NCBI GenBank assembly: GCA_964567595.1
Contig: CAZMNF010000001.1
Location: 1-64,000, forward strand
DNA: 64,000 nucleotides
Source of the DNA: CAZMNF01 sp964567595
GTDB lineage: Bacteria; Bipolaricaulota; Bipolaricaulia; RBG-16-55-9
Reading direction: 5' to 3'
In this document: positions 1 through 8,789 of the stretch, one piece after another
Layout of the letters: the number at the start of each line of letters is the position of its first letter
Position numbering within the stretch: the first letter of the stretch is position 1
Notes under the pieces: model-generated
Database searches by the model: none
What the model was told of the DNA's origin: nothing
What the model saw: the letters and a program-made list of their open reading frames with translations, nothing else
Made by a program: the position numbers and the translations under genes

Positions 1-54
1 TCCGCCGTCATCGATCCGACGCGCAAGGGCGTCCACGTCGAGATCCGTCGCTGA
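1..54 (+). CDS. C-terminal end of an unidentified protein (partial)
   Basis: An open frame enters the window at base 1 and ends at a TGA at 52-54, giving 17 residues ending in HVEIRR. It lies tail-to-tail with the next minus-strand gene, whose stop is 14 bases further on. The fragment is too short to assign to a family. It could also be a chance open frame. Confidence 0.35.
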   Translation, partial: SAVIDPTRKGVHVEIRR

Positions 55-68
55 TAATCTCCGCTCGC

Positions 69-1028
69 TTAGGCTGCTGAGCGGATGGTCGTGCCGACGC
101 CCTGTTCCTGAGCCAGATGGATCAAGCGGCGCGCCACGGCCACGTCCTCCAACGCCACGCCTTGGGACTCGAAGACCGTGATCTCGTCGGTTGATTCCCG
201 ACCTGAGACTTGGCCGGCCACGACCTCTCGGAGCTCGTGGACCGCTTCCCAGCGGACCTTGCCACGCTCCACGGCCGCGATCAGCTCGCCGCACTCCATC
301 TCGGCCTGGTCAAGGTCGTCCACGACGATGCGGTCGGCCCGCTTGAGCGTTGAGGTGTCAATCTCCTGGCGGAGGACGTTGTTGGATCCGGCGGCCAGCA
401 CGCAGGCACCCGGCTTGACCTTGTCGCCGTCGAGGACGGGCTCGCGCGCGGTCGTGACCGTCACGACGATGTCGGCATTGCGCACCGCGTCTTCGGCGTC
501 ATCGACGGCGTCCACGCTGAGGTTCAGCCGATCCGCCATCGTTTGAGCGAACCGTTCTCGGTTTGCCCGGGTGCGGCTGAACGCCCGAACGTGGTCAATC
601 GGCCGAACCGTGCAGACGGCTTCCAATTGGGTCTCGGCTTGATAGCCCGTGCCGATAATGCCGACAGTTCGGGCGTCGTCTCGGGCAAGATGCTTGGCGG
701 CGACGCCGGAGGCCGCGCCCGTGCGCACCTGACCGAGCCGATCGGCGTCGATCAACGCGATCAGCTCGCCCGTGTCGCTGTCGAAGAGCTGCACGACGAA
801 CGTCGCCCCGCCCGCGACCGTGGCGTAGGTTTTGAGGCCCATGACGCTCTCGTCGATGAGCGCGGCTTCCATGATGTGCAGGAAGCCTTGGGGCACGCGA
901 ATGCGCCGACGCGGATGGTTGATCGCTTGGCCGTCGCCCCAGGCGCGAAAGGCGTCCTCGACGACGGCCAGCGCCTCGGGCATGCTCAGCAGTTGCTCGA
1001 CGTCGGACTCGCTCAGGTGCAGCGTCAT
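69..1028 (-). CDS. Ornithine cyclodeaminase / mu-crystallin family protein
   Basis: The 319-residue product has the length and layout of the ornithine cyclodeaminase/mu-crystallin family. An N-terminal substrate and dimerisation part is followed by a Rossmann NAD(P) domain with the motif GIIGTGYQAETQ near residue 125. Family members include ornithine cyclodeaminase, alanine dehydrogenase (archaeal type), ketimine reductases and opine-type dehydrogenases. The substrate cannot be read from sequence. It is the last gene of a minus-strand run after the tricorn-like protease (46-base gap), which itself follows the glycine cleavage genes. That context favours a role in amino-acid or imino-acid metabolism. 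The start is the ATG before TLHLSESDVEQLL; no strong ribosome binding site precedes it. Confidence 0.85.
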   Translation of the reverse strand: MTLHLSESDVEQLLSMPEALAVVEDAFRAWGDGQAINHPRRRIRVPQGFLHIMEAALIDESVMGLKTYATVAGGATFVVQLFDSDTGELIALIDADRLGQVRTGAASGVAAKHLARDDARTVGIIGTGYQAETQLEAVCTVRPIDHVRAFSRTRANRERFAQTMADRLNLSVDAVDDAEDAVRNADIVVTVTTAREPVLDGDKVKPGACVLAAGSNNVLRQEIDTSTLKRADRIVVDDLDQAEMECGELIAAVERGKVRWEAVHELREVVAGQVSGRESTDEITVFESQGVALEDVAVARRLIHLAQEQGVGTTIRSAA

Positions 1029-1074
1029 TGCGGCATCACGCGTATGGACCGCTCACGGTAGCCCGAGCTGAAAG

Positions 1075-4000
1075 TCAGTCCGTGGGCAGCTCGGGCAGCT
1101 CCCGGCTCGGGCGCTCGCTCAGATCGGGCTTGAGCGGCGGGTTTTCCGACAGGATGCGCTCGATCTCCTCCAGTGCGCGGTCCAGTTGGGGGTCGTCGCC
1201 CGCGCCGTAGTCCTGGGGGCGGACTTCCACCTCGACGTCCGGATCGGTGCCCCGGTTCTCCACGTTCCAGCCGGCGTCGGCAAACCAGAAGGAAAACTCC
1301 GGTTGCGTGGTGAGACTGCGGTCCACCAAGAACTGACGCGGGTTGATGCCGATAACCCCGCCCCACGTCCGTTTCCCGATGAGCGGGCCCAGCCCGAGCA
1401 TCTTGAAGCTGTGACTGAAGATGTCGCCGTCGGAGCCGGCCCACTCGTTGGTGAGCGCCACCATCGGCCCGGCCGGGGCCGAGTCGGGCCACGGCTCGGC
1501 CCCGTACCAGCGCGTCTTCACAAACGCCAAGCGGCGCCGCGCCAGCTTCTCCAACAACAGCCCGGAGACGTGGCCGCCGCCGTTGAAGCGGACGTCGACG
1601 ATCAGGCCATCGCGCTCCACTTCGGCCAGGAACGAGCGATGGAACTCGGCGAATCCCGTCGGGCCCATGTCCGGCATGTGGATATAGCCGACGCGGCCGT
1701 CGGTTTCGCGATGAATGCGCGCTCGGTTCGCTTCGACCCAGTCGCGGTAGCGGGCCGATGCCTCGCTCTTGAGCGTCTTGACCGACGTCGTTCGCGGCGA
1801 CTCGCCCCGTTCGTCGCCCAGCGTGATGGACACTTCGGTCCCGGCTTGATTGACGAGCAGTTCGCCGGGCGAGGTCTCACGCGAGAGGGGACGCCCGTTG
1901 ATGGCGAGCACCGTCTCGCCCTCGCGGGCGTTGACGCCGGAGCGGATCAGCGGCGAGCCGGCCTGCTCCTCCCACGGGTCGCCGCGGACGATGCGCGAGA
2001 TTTTCCAGGCATCGATGGCTTCGTCGAAGTCGATGTCGGCGCCGAGGAAGCCGAGCGGGTATTGGGGATCGGGCCGATAATCGCCGCCAATCTCGTAGGC
2101 GTGCGACGTCCCGAGCTCGCCCTGCATCTCCCACGTCAGATCGGAAAATTCGCCGCGGGTGGAGACGCGATCCAATAGCGGCCGGTAGCGCCGATAGACC
2201 CGTTCCCAGTCGACCTTCGACATCTCCTCGTTCCAGAAGTGGTCCCGCTGGAGGCGCCAAGCTTCGGCGAACATCTGTGCCCACTCCAACGGCGGCGTGA
2301 CCGAGATTTTGACTCGGGAGAGATCGATCCAGCCGCTCTTTTCGCCGGGCGGTTCCTTAGCAGCATTCTCGTCCGGCTTCTGGCCGGCTTTCACCACCCT
2401 GAGCTTGTTGCCGGCGCGGTAGAGCATCCGTTTCCGATCCCCGGAGAGCTGGAACGCGGTGATGCCCTGCACGAGCGTCTCGGTCTGCTGGGTCCGCAGG
2501 TCGAAGGCGTGTAGCGTCGCCTTGGCGGGCGGCTCGCCCGCGCTCAGGATCTGGCGATGGAGGCTCCCCTCGACCGGCATCGACGTGTAGAGAACCTTGC
2601 CGGAGATGGCCGCCAATTGGGGGTATCGCCCCGGTGACACGGGGAAGGCCAGGACGCGGTTCTCGATGCCGTCGAGCTCGATCTCCACGGGCTCGGGCCC
2701 GTCGGCGTCCCCGTCGTCGGCGTTCGACGCGTCGTTGTTGGTCGCCGTCGTCGGCTTGTCATCGTCAGCTTGCGGCTCGGGCAGGAAGGGATTGCGCACG
2801 TCCGAGCGCAGCGTCACGAGATAAGGGCGAGCTCCCCGAGGGAAGCCGAGCTCGAAGTGGAGCTCGTCGTAGACGGGATCGAACTCTCGGAACGAGCGGA
2901 AATACAGATAGTGTCCGTCGGGATCGAACGACGGACCGACGTCGCGCAGCACCGGCGTTGTGACCCGATGGATCTCGTCCGTCGTGGTGTCACAGAGCCG
3001 GATGCTCGTCGTCTGCTCGGTCTCGGGGAAGCCGTAGGCGATCCAGCGGCCGTCGGGGGACCAATCGAACCCGGCGATCGTGCCGTGATCGCTGCGATCG
3101 AGGAGACGGGCCTGGTTGGCGTCGACGTCCACGAGCATCAGTTCGTTCCGGTGGTTGGCCAACGCCACCTTGGCTTCCGTTGGGCTGGGCTGGAGCGAGG
3201 ACGGGCGGCCGATGTCGAGCTCCGACAGGCGTGTGGGCGCCTCGAGGCTGGCCTCAGGGTGAATCTCGAGCGCCTCCTCGCCCTCGGCGTCGCTCACCAT
3301 GACGAGGCGTTCGCCGTCGTGGAGCCATTGGCTCAGCCGATAGCGGACGCCGTCGGCCGCCCCGTACTGCGTGACCGGTCCGTGCCAGTTGCCCATGGAA
3401 AACGCCTTGCCACGAGCGTTGATGGCCAACTTGTGCCCTTTCGGGTGCAGCGTCGCGCTCTCCAAATATCGCTTGGGGTCAACGAACTTGCGGTTCCGCT
3501 GGGTGCGGGGACTCGGGAAGTCGATCCCGATCCGTTCGCTCGCGTCCGAGCGGGGATCGTAGACGAACAGATCAGCGCCGGCGTGGTAGACGATCCGCTC
3601 GCCGTCGGTGTCCGGGTGGCGGACGTAGTAATCGTCATGGTGGGTGTGGCGCGTCAGGCCGTCGCCGTCGGGCGTGCAAGAATAGAGGTTGGCGATTCCC
3701 TCGTGGTCCGAGGTGAAGTAGATGCGTTCGCCGACCCAGAGCGGAAACGCCAAGTTGCCATCGATCTGGATCAACCGCTCGAACGCGCCCGAGCCGTCGC
3801 GATCGACCCAGAGATCGCCCGCCGTGCCGCCGCGATAGCGTTTCCAGTGGGCGGGCTCGCGCGTGACCATGCCGTAGCGCCCGATCACGCGACCGCCGTT
3901 CGGCCCGTAGGAGATGTGCAGCGCCGGCCCGTGCGGCAACGGGTCCGGCTCCCGGCTGCCCGGATGGACGGCGAACAGCGCGAAGAGCCGGCTGAGCGGT

Positions 4001-4323
4001 TGGCGATACGAGCTGCCGAAGACGATCCGTCCGTCAGGATCCCAGCCGACGACGATCGTAGGGGCGCCGATGTAGGTGACTCGCTGGGGAGGCCCACCCT
4101 CGGCCGGCATGACGTAAACTTCTCGGTGGCCCTCCTCGCGGCCGTTGAACGCGATCTGCGACCCGTCGGGCGAGAGCCGGGGATAGCCGACCTTGCCCTC
4201 GCCCGACGTCAAGCGACGGGCAGTGCCGCCGACTCGCGGAACGGACCAGAGGTCATCCTCGCTGGTAAACACGACGTGATCGCCGTGGATCGTCGGAAAT
4301 CGATAGTAGCCAGGCGAATGCAA
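1075..4323 (-). CDS. Tricorn-type protease (S41 family, beta-propeller + PDZ)
   Basis: The 1082-residue protein has the tricorn order: N-terminal WD40/PD40-like propeller repeats (roughly 1-650), a mixed region, a PDZ-like segment near 760-860 (LGFLGADIDFD, INGRPLS), and a C-terminal S41 protease domain. The tricorn active site is complete: Ser740-His741 in TSHAYE, Ser964-Asp965 in NEWAGSDGDIF, and Glu1022 in NVENRGTDPD. These sit almost at the archaeal tricorn positions (745/746/965/1023). Tricorn is a cytosolic protease acting on peptides, often proteasome products. No signal peptide is visible. The start is a TTG at 4321-4323, supported by AGGAGG seven bases upstream. An acidic Asp/Asn-rich insert lies near residues 515-540. 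The gene lies 134 bases downstream of gcvPB and may be in its operon. Confidence 0.93.
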   Translation of the reverse strand: MHSPGYYRFPTIHGDHVVFTSEDDLWSVPRVGGTARRLTSGEGKVGYPRLSPDGSQIAFNGREEGHREVYVMPAEGGPPQRVTYIGAPTIVVGWDPDGRIVFGSSYRQPLSRLFALFAVHPGSREPDPLPHGPALHISYGPNGGRVIGRYGMVTREPAHWKRYRGGTAGDLWVDRDGSGAFERLIQIDGNLAFPLWVGERIYFTSDHEGIANLYSCTPDGDGLTRHTHHDDYYVRHPDTDGERIVYHAGADLFVYDPRSDASERIGIDFPSPRTQRNRKFVDPKRYLESATLHPKGHKLAINARGKAFSMGNWHGPVTQYGAADGVRYRLSQWLHDGERLVMVSDAEGEEALEIHPEASLEAPTRLSELDIGRPSSLQPSPTEAKVALANHRNELMLVDVDANQARLLDRSDHGTIAGFDWSPDGRWIAYGFPETEQTTSIRLCDTTTDEIHRVTTPVLRDVGPSFDPDGHYLYFRSFREFDPVYDELHFELGFPRGARPYLVTLRSDVRNPFLPEPQADDDKPTTATNNDASNADDGDADGPEPVEIELDGIENRVLAFPVSPGRYPQLAAISGKVLYTSMPVEGSLHRQILSAGEPPAKATLHAFDLRTQQTETLVQGITAFQLSGDRKRMLYRAGNKLRVVKAGQKPDENAAKEPPGEKSGWIDLSRVKISVTPPLEWAQMFAEAWRLQRDHFWNEEMSKVDWERVYRRYRPLLDRVSTRGEFSDLTWEMQGELGTSHAYEIGGDYRPDPQYPLGFLGADIDFDEAIDAWKISRIVRGDPWEEQAGSPLIRSGVNAREGETVLAINGRPLSRETSPGELLVNQAGTEVSITLGDERGESPRTTSVKTLKSEASARYRDWVEANRARIHRETDGRVGYIHMPDMGPTGFAEFHRSFLAEVERDGLIVDVRFNGGGHVSGLLLEKLARRRLAFVKTRWYGAEPWPDSAPAGPMVALTNEWAGSDGDIFSHSFKMLGLGPLIGKRTWGGVIGINPRQFLVDRSLTTQPEFSFWFADAGWNVENRGTDPDVEVEVRPQDYGAGDDPQLDRALEEIERILSENPPLKPDLSERPSRELPELPTD

Positions 4324-4457
4324 TGGCGTGCCTCCTCACGAATGCGACGCAAAGTTGAGCTTGTGCTCTCAATGGCACTCTGTTGTACAAGCGAGCCGCC
4401 GGGGTCGCAACCGAGCTGCGCCGTCTGGCGCGAGGAGGCGACGCCTCCGTGACCGCG

Positions 4458-5954
4458 CTACGACCCGTTGGTTGCGGCCCCGTTCGACTTGGGATAGCGC
4501 ACCACCGGGTGCCGCGCAGCTTGGACGTCGTCCAGTCGCCCGACCGGCGTCTCGTGGGGCGCGGTCTTGAGCAGCTCGGGGCTCTCGCTCGCCTCTTCGG
4601 CGACCTCGATGAACGCCTCCGCCACCTCGTCCAGCTCCTCCAGAGACACGGTCTCGGTCGGCTCGATCATGAGCGCCTCGTTGACGACCATGGGGAAGTA
4701 GACCGTCGGCGGATGGAGGCTCTTGTCGATCAGGCGCTTGGCAATGTCAGCAGTGTGGACGTCCTCGTCCTCGGACAGCCCGTCGCCGGAGAGCACGAAC
4801 TCGTGCTTGCAGATGCGATCGAAGGGCAGGCGATAGTAGTGCTTGAGGCGTTCCTTGAGGTAGTTGGCGTTCAGCACGGCGTTCTCGCTGACGCGCTTCA
4901 AGCCCGAGTCGCCGAGCATTCGAATGTAGGTGTAGGCCCGCACGTGCATGCCGACGTTGCCGTAGAACGGATGCAACCGCCCGATGGACTTGGGGCGGTC
5001 ATCGTCCAGCGAGATGGACCCATCCTCGTTCTTGACGAGCGCCGGCACGGGAAGGTACGGCTCCAGATCACTGTTGACCGCCACAGGGCCCGATCCGGGG
5101 CCGCCGCCGCCGTGCGGCGTGGAGAACGTCTTGTGCAGGTTGAAGTGGACGATGTCGATGCCGAAGTCGCCCGGCTTGGCCCGACCGAGGATCGAGTTGA
5201 GGTTGGCGCCGTCGAAGTAACAGAACGCGCCGGCGTCGTGGAGCAGCTCGGTGATCTCGAAGATGTCCTCCTCGAAGATGCCGAGCGTGTTCGGCACGGT
5301 GACCATGAGGCCGGCGACGGTCTCGTCGACCAAGTCTCGCAGCGCGTCGACGTGGACCATGCCCTCGTCGTCCGAGGGAATCTCCACCACGTCGAAGCCG
5401 GCGATGTTGGCCGAGGCCGGATTGGTGCCGTGCGCGGAGTCGGGCAGAAGCACCGTGCGCCGTTGATCCAACTCGCCGCGCTCCTCGAAGTAGCGCTTGA
5501 GCAGCATCATGCCGAGGAACTCGCCGTGGGCCCCAGCGGCTGGCTGAATGGTGATGGCCGGTAACCCGGCCACGCCCTTGAGCAGCTCTGACAGCTCGTA
5601 CTGGAGCTTCAGCACGCCCTGCGAGTTCTCCTCACCCTGCAGCGGGTGAGCCTCGGCAAACCCGGGAATGCGGGCGACTTCCTCGTTGATGCGCGGGTTG
5701 TACTTCATCGTGCACGAGCCCAGCGGGTACGGCCCCGTGTCGACGCCGTAGTTGACCTGCGAGATCGAGGTGTAGTGCCGAATCAGCTCGATCTGGCTCA
5801 GCTCGGGCAGCTCCGCGTCGTCCTCGCGCAGGAGGTCCTCGGGAATCAGCTCGTCGAGCGGCTCCGTCTCCACGTCGGGATCGGGGATCGTCAGCGCGTA
5901 TCGACCGGACTCGCCGCGATCGAAAACCGTCGTGCCGGGCTTGAAGTTGTTCAT
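4458..5954 (-). CDS. gcvPB: Glycine dehydrogenase (decarboxylating) subunit 2
   Basis: This 498-residue PLP enzyme is the C-terminal half of the split glycine cleavage P-protein. It decarboxylates glycine and passes the aminomethyl group to the lipoyl arm of GcvH. The PLP lysine is Lys275 in FNLHKTFSTP, followed by the glycine-rich HGGGGPGSGP. The N-terminal YPLGSCTMKYNPRIN is a subunit-2 hallmark. Its ATG overlaps the gcvPA stop by four bases, so the two subunits are translationally coupled. Length is normal for the split form. gcvT is not in this window, so the T-protein must be encoded elsewhere. Confidence 0.97.
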   Translation of the reverse strand: MNNFKPGTTVFDRGESGRYALTIPDPDVETEPLDELIPEDLLREDDAELPELSQIELIRHYTSISQVNYGVDTGPYPLGSCTMKYNPRINEEVARIPGFAEAHPLQGEENSQGVLKLQYELSELLKGVAGLPAITIQPAAGAHGEFLGMMLLKRYFEERGELDQRRTVLLPDSAHGTNPASANIAGFDVVEIPSDDEGMVHVDALRDLVDETVAGLMVTVPNTLGIFEEDIFEITELLHDAGAFCYFDGANLNSILGRAKPGDFGIDIVHFNLHKTFSTPHGGGGPGSGPVAVNSDLEPYLPVPALVKNEDGSISLDDDRPKSIGRLHPFYGNVGMHVRAYTYIRMLGDSGLKRVSENAVLNANYLKERLKHYYRLPFDRICKHEFVLSGDGLSEDEDVHTADIAKRLIDKSLHPPTVYFPMVVNEALMIEPTETVSLEELDEVAEAFIEVAEEASESPELLKTAPHETPVGRLDDVQAARHPVVRYPKSNGAATNGS

Positions 5955-7291
5955 GCTGCCGCCTCCTTCAGTGCGTCGACGAAGCCGTCGAGCTGATCGC
6001 GCGTGCGCTTCTCCGTCACCGCGATCAGCAGCGCGTTCTCCTGGCCGTAAGGTGCGAGATCGACGCCGCCGAGATAGCCCCGATCCCGGAGGTCGCTCAG
6101 CAGCTGATCGCTCGGGACGGGCGTCTTCACGGTGAACTCGTTGAAGAACGGGGCGTCGTAGGCCAGCTCGAAGCCATCTAGTTGATCAATCTGGCGGGCG
6201 AGATAGTGGGCCTTCTGTGCGTTCAGCTCGGCCAGCTTGCGGAAGCCCTGTTTGCCAAGCGCGGCCAACGCGATCGTGCCGGCCAAGGCGCAGAGCGCTT
6301 CGTTGGTGCAGATGTTCGACGTCGCTTTGGCGCGGCGGATGTGTTGCTCGCGCGTCTGCAGCGTCATGATGTAGCCGACGTTGCCGTCGGCATCCTGGGT
6401 TCGTCCGGAGATGCGGCCGGGCAGCTTGCGCAGGTAATCGTGGCGGCACGCGAACAATCCGAGCAGCGGGCCGCCGAAGCTGGGCGGGACCCCGAAGGCC
6501 TGGCCCTCGCCGACGACGATGTCGGCCCCGATGTGGCCCGGGGCTTGCAGAATCCCCAGCGACAGCGGGTGGGCGTCGACGCACAGCTTCGCCTTGCCGA
6601 GCTGATCCTTCACGCCCTTCAAATCCTCAATGACGCCGAAGAAGTTGGGGGACTGCACGAGCAGCCCACCCAGCTCGTCGTCGGAAGCGTGGGCTTCGAC
6701 CGCCGAGCGGTCCAGTCGCCCCGTCTCGGTCGTGGGGACCTCGACGAGCTCCAGGTCGGCCGCCCAGGCGTAGGTCTCGATGATCTGGCGCGTGTGCGGA
6801 TGAAGGTTCTGCGGCACGAGGAAGCGATGGTTGCGCGTCAAGTTGTGCGACATGAGCATCGCTTCCGCCAGAGCCGAGCTGCTGTCGTACATGGAGCCGT
6901 TCGCGACGTCGAGTCCCGTCAGCTCGCTCACCAGCGACTGGAACTCGAACATCCACGTCAGCGTCCCTTGGCTGGCCTCCGCTTGGTAGGGCGTGTAGCT
7001 GGTGAAAAACTCCGAGCGCTGGATCAAATGAGCGGCCACGCTGGGAATGTGGTGATCGTAGACGCCGCCGCCCAAAAACGACACGGTGCGCGTCGGGTCG
7101 ACGTTCTCGCCAGCAAGGTCGCTCAGGTGGTGTTTCGCCTCGAGCTCGCTCAGCGGCTCGATGCCGAGCGGCTCGTACCGATCGAGGATCTCGCGGGGAA
7201 TGTCCGCAAACAGGTCTTCGATATGCTTCAGGCCGATCGCCGAAAGCATCCGGCGTTGGTCGTCGCGAGTGTGGGGGATGAACTCGCTCAT
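5951..7291 (-). CDS. gcvPA: Glycine dehydrogenase (decarboxylating) subunit 1
   Basis: The 446-residue product is the N-terminal half of the split P-protein. It begins with the family pattern FIPHTRDDQRRMLSAIG and contains YTPYQAEASQGTLTWMFEFQ and the NGSMYD...ALAEAMLM segment. It forms the alpha2-beta2 decarboxylase with GcvPB. A GGAGGG sits about five bases before the ATG. It follows gcvH by 85 bases and overlaps gcvPB, so the three genes are probably one transcript from the promoter in front of gcvH. Confidence 0.97.
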   Translation of the reverse strand: MSEFIPHTRDDQRRMLSAIGLKHIEDLFADIPREILDRYEPLGIEPLSELEAKHHLSDLAGENVDPTRTVSFLGGGVYDHHIPSVAAHLIQRSEFFTSYTPYQAEASQGTLTWMFEFQSLVSELTGLDVANGSMYDSSSALAEAMLMSHNLTRNHRFLVPQNLHPHTRQIIETYAWAADLELVEVPTTETGRLDRSAVEAHASDDELGGLLVQSPNFFGVIEDLKGVKDQLGKAKLCVDAHPLSLGILQAPGHIGADIVVGEGQAFGVPPSFGGPLLGLFACRHDYLRKLPGRISGRTQDADGNVGYIMTLQTREQHIRRAKATSNICTNEALCALAGTIALAALGKQGFRKLAELNAQKAHYLARQIDQLDGFELAYDAPFFNEFTVKTPVPSDQLLSDLRDRGYLGGVDLAPYGQENALLIAVTEKRTRDQLDGFVDALKEAAA

Positions 7292-7376
7292 AGAGAGGCC
7301 CTCCGTTTCTTGCGGAGCTCGGATCTGGGGCCAGTATAACGCTCGGCCGCGGGCGTCGCGATGACGCGGATCGGTG

Positions 7377-7760
7377 CTATTCGGAGCCGATATGCTCCTC
7401 GTATTCGTCGGCGCTCATAAGCGACTCCAGCTCGCTCGCGTCGTTCATCTCGATTCGGGCGATCCAGCCGCTGTCATGGGGCGACTCGTTGACGAGTTCC
7501 GGTTGATCCTCCAGGTCCGAGTTGACCTCCACGACGGTGCCGCTTACGGGGGCGTAGACGTCCGACGCGGCCTTGACCGACTCCACGGTGATGATCGCGT
7601 CGTCCTGTTGGACCTCAGCTCCCTCCTCGGGCAGCTCGACGAAGACGACGTCGCCCAGCTCGTCCTGGGCGAAGTCCGTGATGCCCATGACGATGGTGCC
7701 GTTTTCCGCCTTGACCCACTCGTGCTCTTTGGTGTATCTCAGCTCAGCGGGATAAGCCAT
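7377..7760 (-). CDS. gcvH: Glycine cleavage system H protein
   Basis: This 127-residue lipoyl carrier starts MAYPAELRYTKEHEW, the usual GcvH beginning. The lipoylated lysine is Lys63 in ITVESVKAASDVY. It shuttles the aminomethyl intermediate between the P, T and L proteins. The ATG at 7760 is preceded by GAGGGA. Upstream in-frame sequence remains open, but neither family length nor ribosome binding site supports a longer protein. It is the first gene of the gcvH-gcvPA-gcvPB run. Only 63 bases separate it from the divergent EamA gene, so there is no room for a glycine riboswitch. Confidence 0.97.
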   Translation of the reverse strand: MAYPAELRYTKEHEWVKAENGTIVMGITDFAQDELGDVVFVELPEEGAEVQQDDAIITVESVKAASDVYAPVSGTVVEVNSDLEDQPELVNESPHDSGWIARIEMNDASELESLMSADEYEEHIGSE

Positions 7761-7799
7761 CGGTTCCCTCCATGACGCGTTGTCGGTGACATCGAGGGG

Positions 7800-7829
7800 A
7801 TTATAGATCCGGAGAAAATTGCGATGCAA
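7800..7829 (-). promoter_or_regulatory. Putative sigma70-type promoter for gcvH
   Basis: Reading leftward, the minus strand has TTGCAT (complement of 7824-7829), an 18-base spacer and a perfect TATAAT (complement of 7800-7805). The predicted transcript would start near 7793, about 30 bases before the gcvH ATG. The -35 element overlaps the start codon of the divergent EamA gene. The -10 is strong and the -35 weak. Confidence 0.5.
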
Positions 7830-8708
7830 ACGCGCGTCTTCGCCGTTTTGCTCGTGGCGGTCGCGGTGATCAGCGCCGCCGCGATCCTGATCAAACTCGC
7901 CGAGGCGCCGGCGATCATCATCGCCGCCTATCGGTTGGGCGTCACGGGCGTTCTCGTCGGGCCCGCCGCGTTCGCCCTGCGCCGGCGCGAACTTCGGGCC
8001 CTCGCTCGACGCGACTGGCTGCTGTCGCTGGCCAGCGGGGCGTTTTTGAGCCTGCACTTCATCTTCTGGATCAGCTCGCTCCAGTTCACGAGCGTCGCCA
8101 GCTCGGTCGTCCTTGTCACGACCAACCCGATCTTCGTCGGGCTCGGCTCGGTCTTCATCCTCGGCGATCGGCTGCCGCGCACGTTGATCGGGGGCATCGT
8201 GCTGGCGGTTTTGGGCGGAACCATGATCGGCTCGGGGGATCTGACCCTTGGCGGCCAAGCGTTGATGGGCGATCTGCTGGCGCTGTTGGGCGGGATCGCC
8301 CACTCGGGGTATCTCCTGATCGGCCAGCGGGTGCGCGTCAAGATCGACGCCCTCAGCTACATCGCGATCGTCTATGGCATGGCGGCCGTCCTGACGCTCA
8401 TCGCGGCCGTCGGGAGCGGGATGCCCTTCGTTGGATATCCCCCCATGACCTACATCTGGATGGTGCTGTTGGCGCTCGGCCCCCAAATCGTTGGCCACAG
8501 CTCCTACAACTGGGCCCTACGCTACGTCTCGGCTGCCGCCGTGGCCGTGCTCATCCTCGGCGAACCCGTCGGCGCCTCAATTTTGGCGTACGTTCTGTTG
8601 GACGAAGGCCTGACGTGGTGGAAGCTCGTCGGCGGGACGCTCGTGCTGAGCGGCATCTATCTGGCAACCCGGGCGGAACGGGAGCCGCCCGCTGAGCCGT
8701 CCGCGTGA
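7824..8708 (+). CDS. EamA/DMT-family transporter
   Basis: The 294-residue protein is almost entirely hydrophobic, with about ten membrane segments arranged as two EamA repeats, the drug/metabolite transporter layout. The second repeat includes PQIVGHSSYNWALRYVSAA and a typical LGEPVGASILAYVLLDEG near residues 250-270. Family members export amino acids, metabolites or drugs. The substrate here is unknown, although a position divergent from glycine cleavage makes an amino-acid exporter conceivable. A GGAG lies nine bases before the ATG. The gene ends just before a regulatory palindrome at 8711. Confidence 0.9.
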   Translation: MQTRVFAVLLVAVAVISAAAILIKLAEAPAIIIAAYRLGVTGVLVGPAAFALRRRELRALARRDWLLSLASGAFLSLHFIFWISSLQFTSVASSVVLVTTNPIFVGLGSVFILGDRLPRTLIGGIVLAVLGGTMIGSGDLTLGGQALMGDLLALLGGIAHSGYLLIGQRVRVKIDALSYIAIVYGMAAVLTLIAAVGSGMPFVGYPPMTYIWMVLLALGPQIVGHSSYNWALRYVSAAAVAVLILGEPVGASILAYVLLDEGLTWWKLVGGTLVLSGIYLATRAEREPPAEPSA

Positions 8709-8710
8709 TG

Positions 8711-8753
8711 TGTAAGCCGACTTACGGCACCGACGTCGGCGGCTCTGTAGGAT
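8711..8753 (+). promoter_or_regulatory. Crp/Fnr-type operator (site A) with spaced -10 box
   Basis: The palindrome TGTAAGCCGACTTACG occupies 8711-8726, with 11 of the 12 arm positions matching TGTAAG-N4-CTTACA. After 21 bases comes TAGGAT (8748-8753), a plausible -10. A start near 8760 would put the operator centre (8718.5) at about -41.5, the class II activator position. The next gene, the TlpA-DUF3179 fusion, begins at 8790. Four related palindromes occur elsewhere in the window. Confidence 0.6.
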
Positions 8754-8789
8754 CAGCCGTCCCGACGTTGAATCCGAGGAGGGTGACCG

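Noticed and set aside
4378..4396. TTGTACAA palindrome upstream of gcvPB as another regulator site
   Set aside because: It lacks the TGTAAG/CTTACA arms and the N4 spacing of the five operators and lies after a gene inside the operon.
178..4452. Long plus-strand open frames opposite the tricorn and glycine cleavage genes
   Set aside because: They are antisense shadows created by high GC and codon bias. Their translations are low-complexity Arg/Ala/Gly-rich, match no family and cover genes with full catalytic motifs on the other strand.
7761..7823. Glycine riboswitch upstream of gcvH
   Set aside because: Only 63 bases separate gcvH from the divergent gene, and the predicted transcript starts about 30 bases before the ATG, too short for a glycine aptamer.
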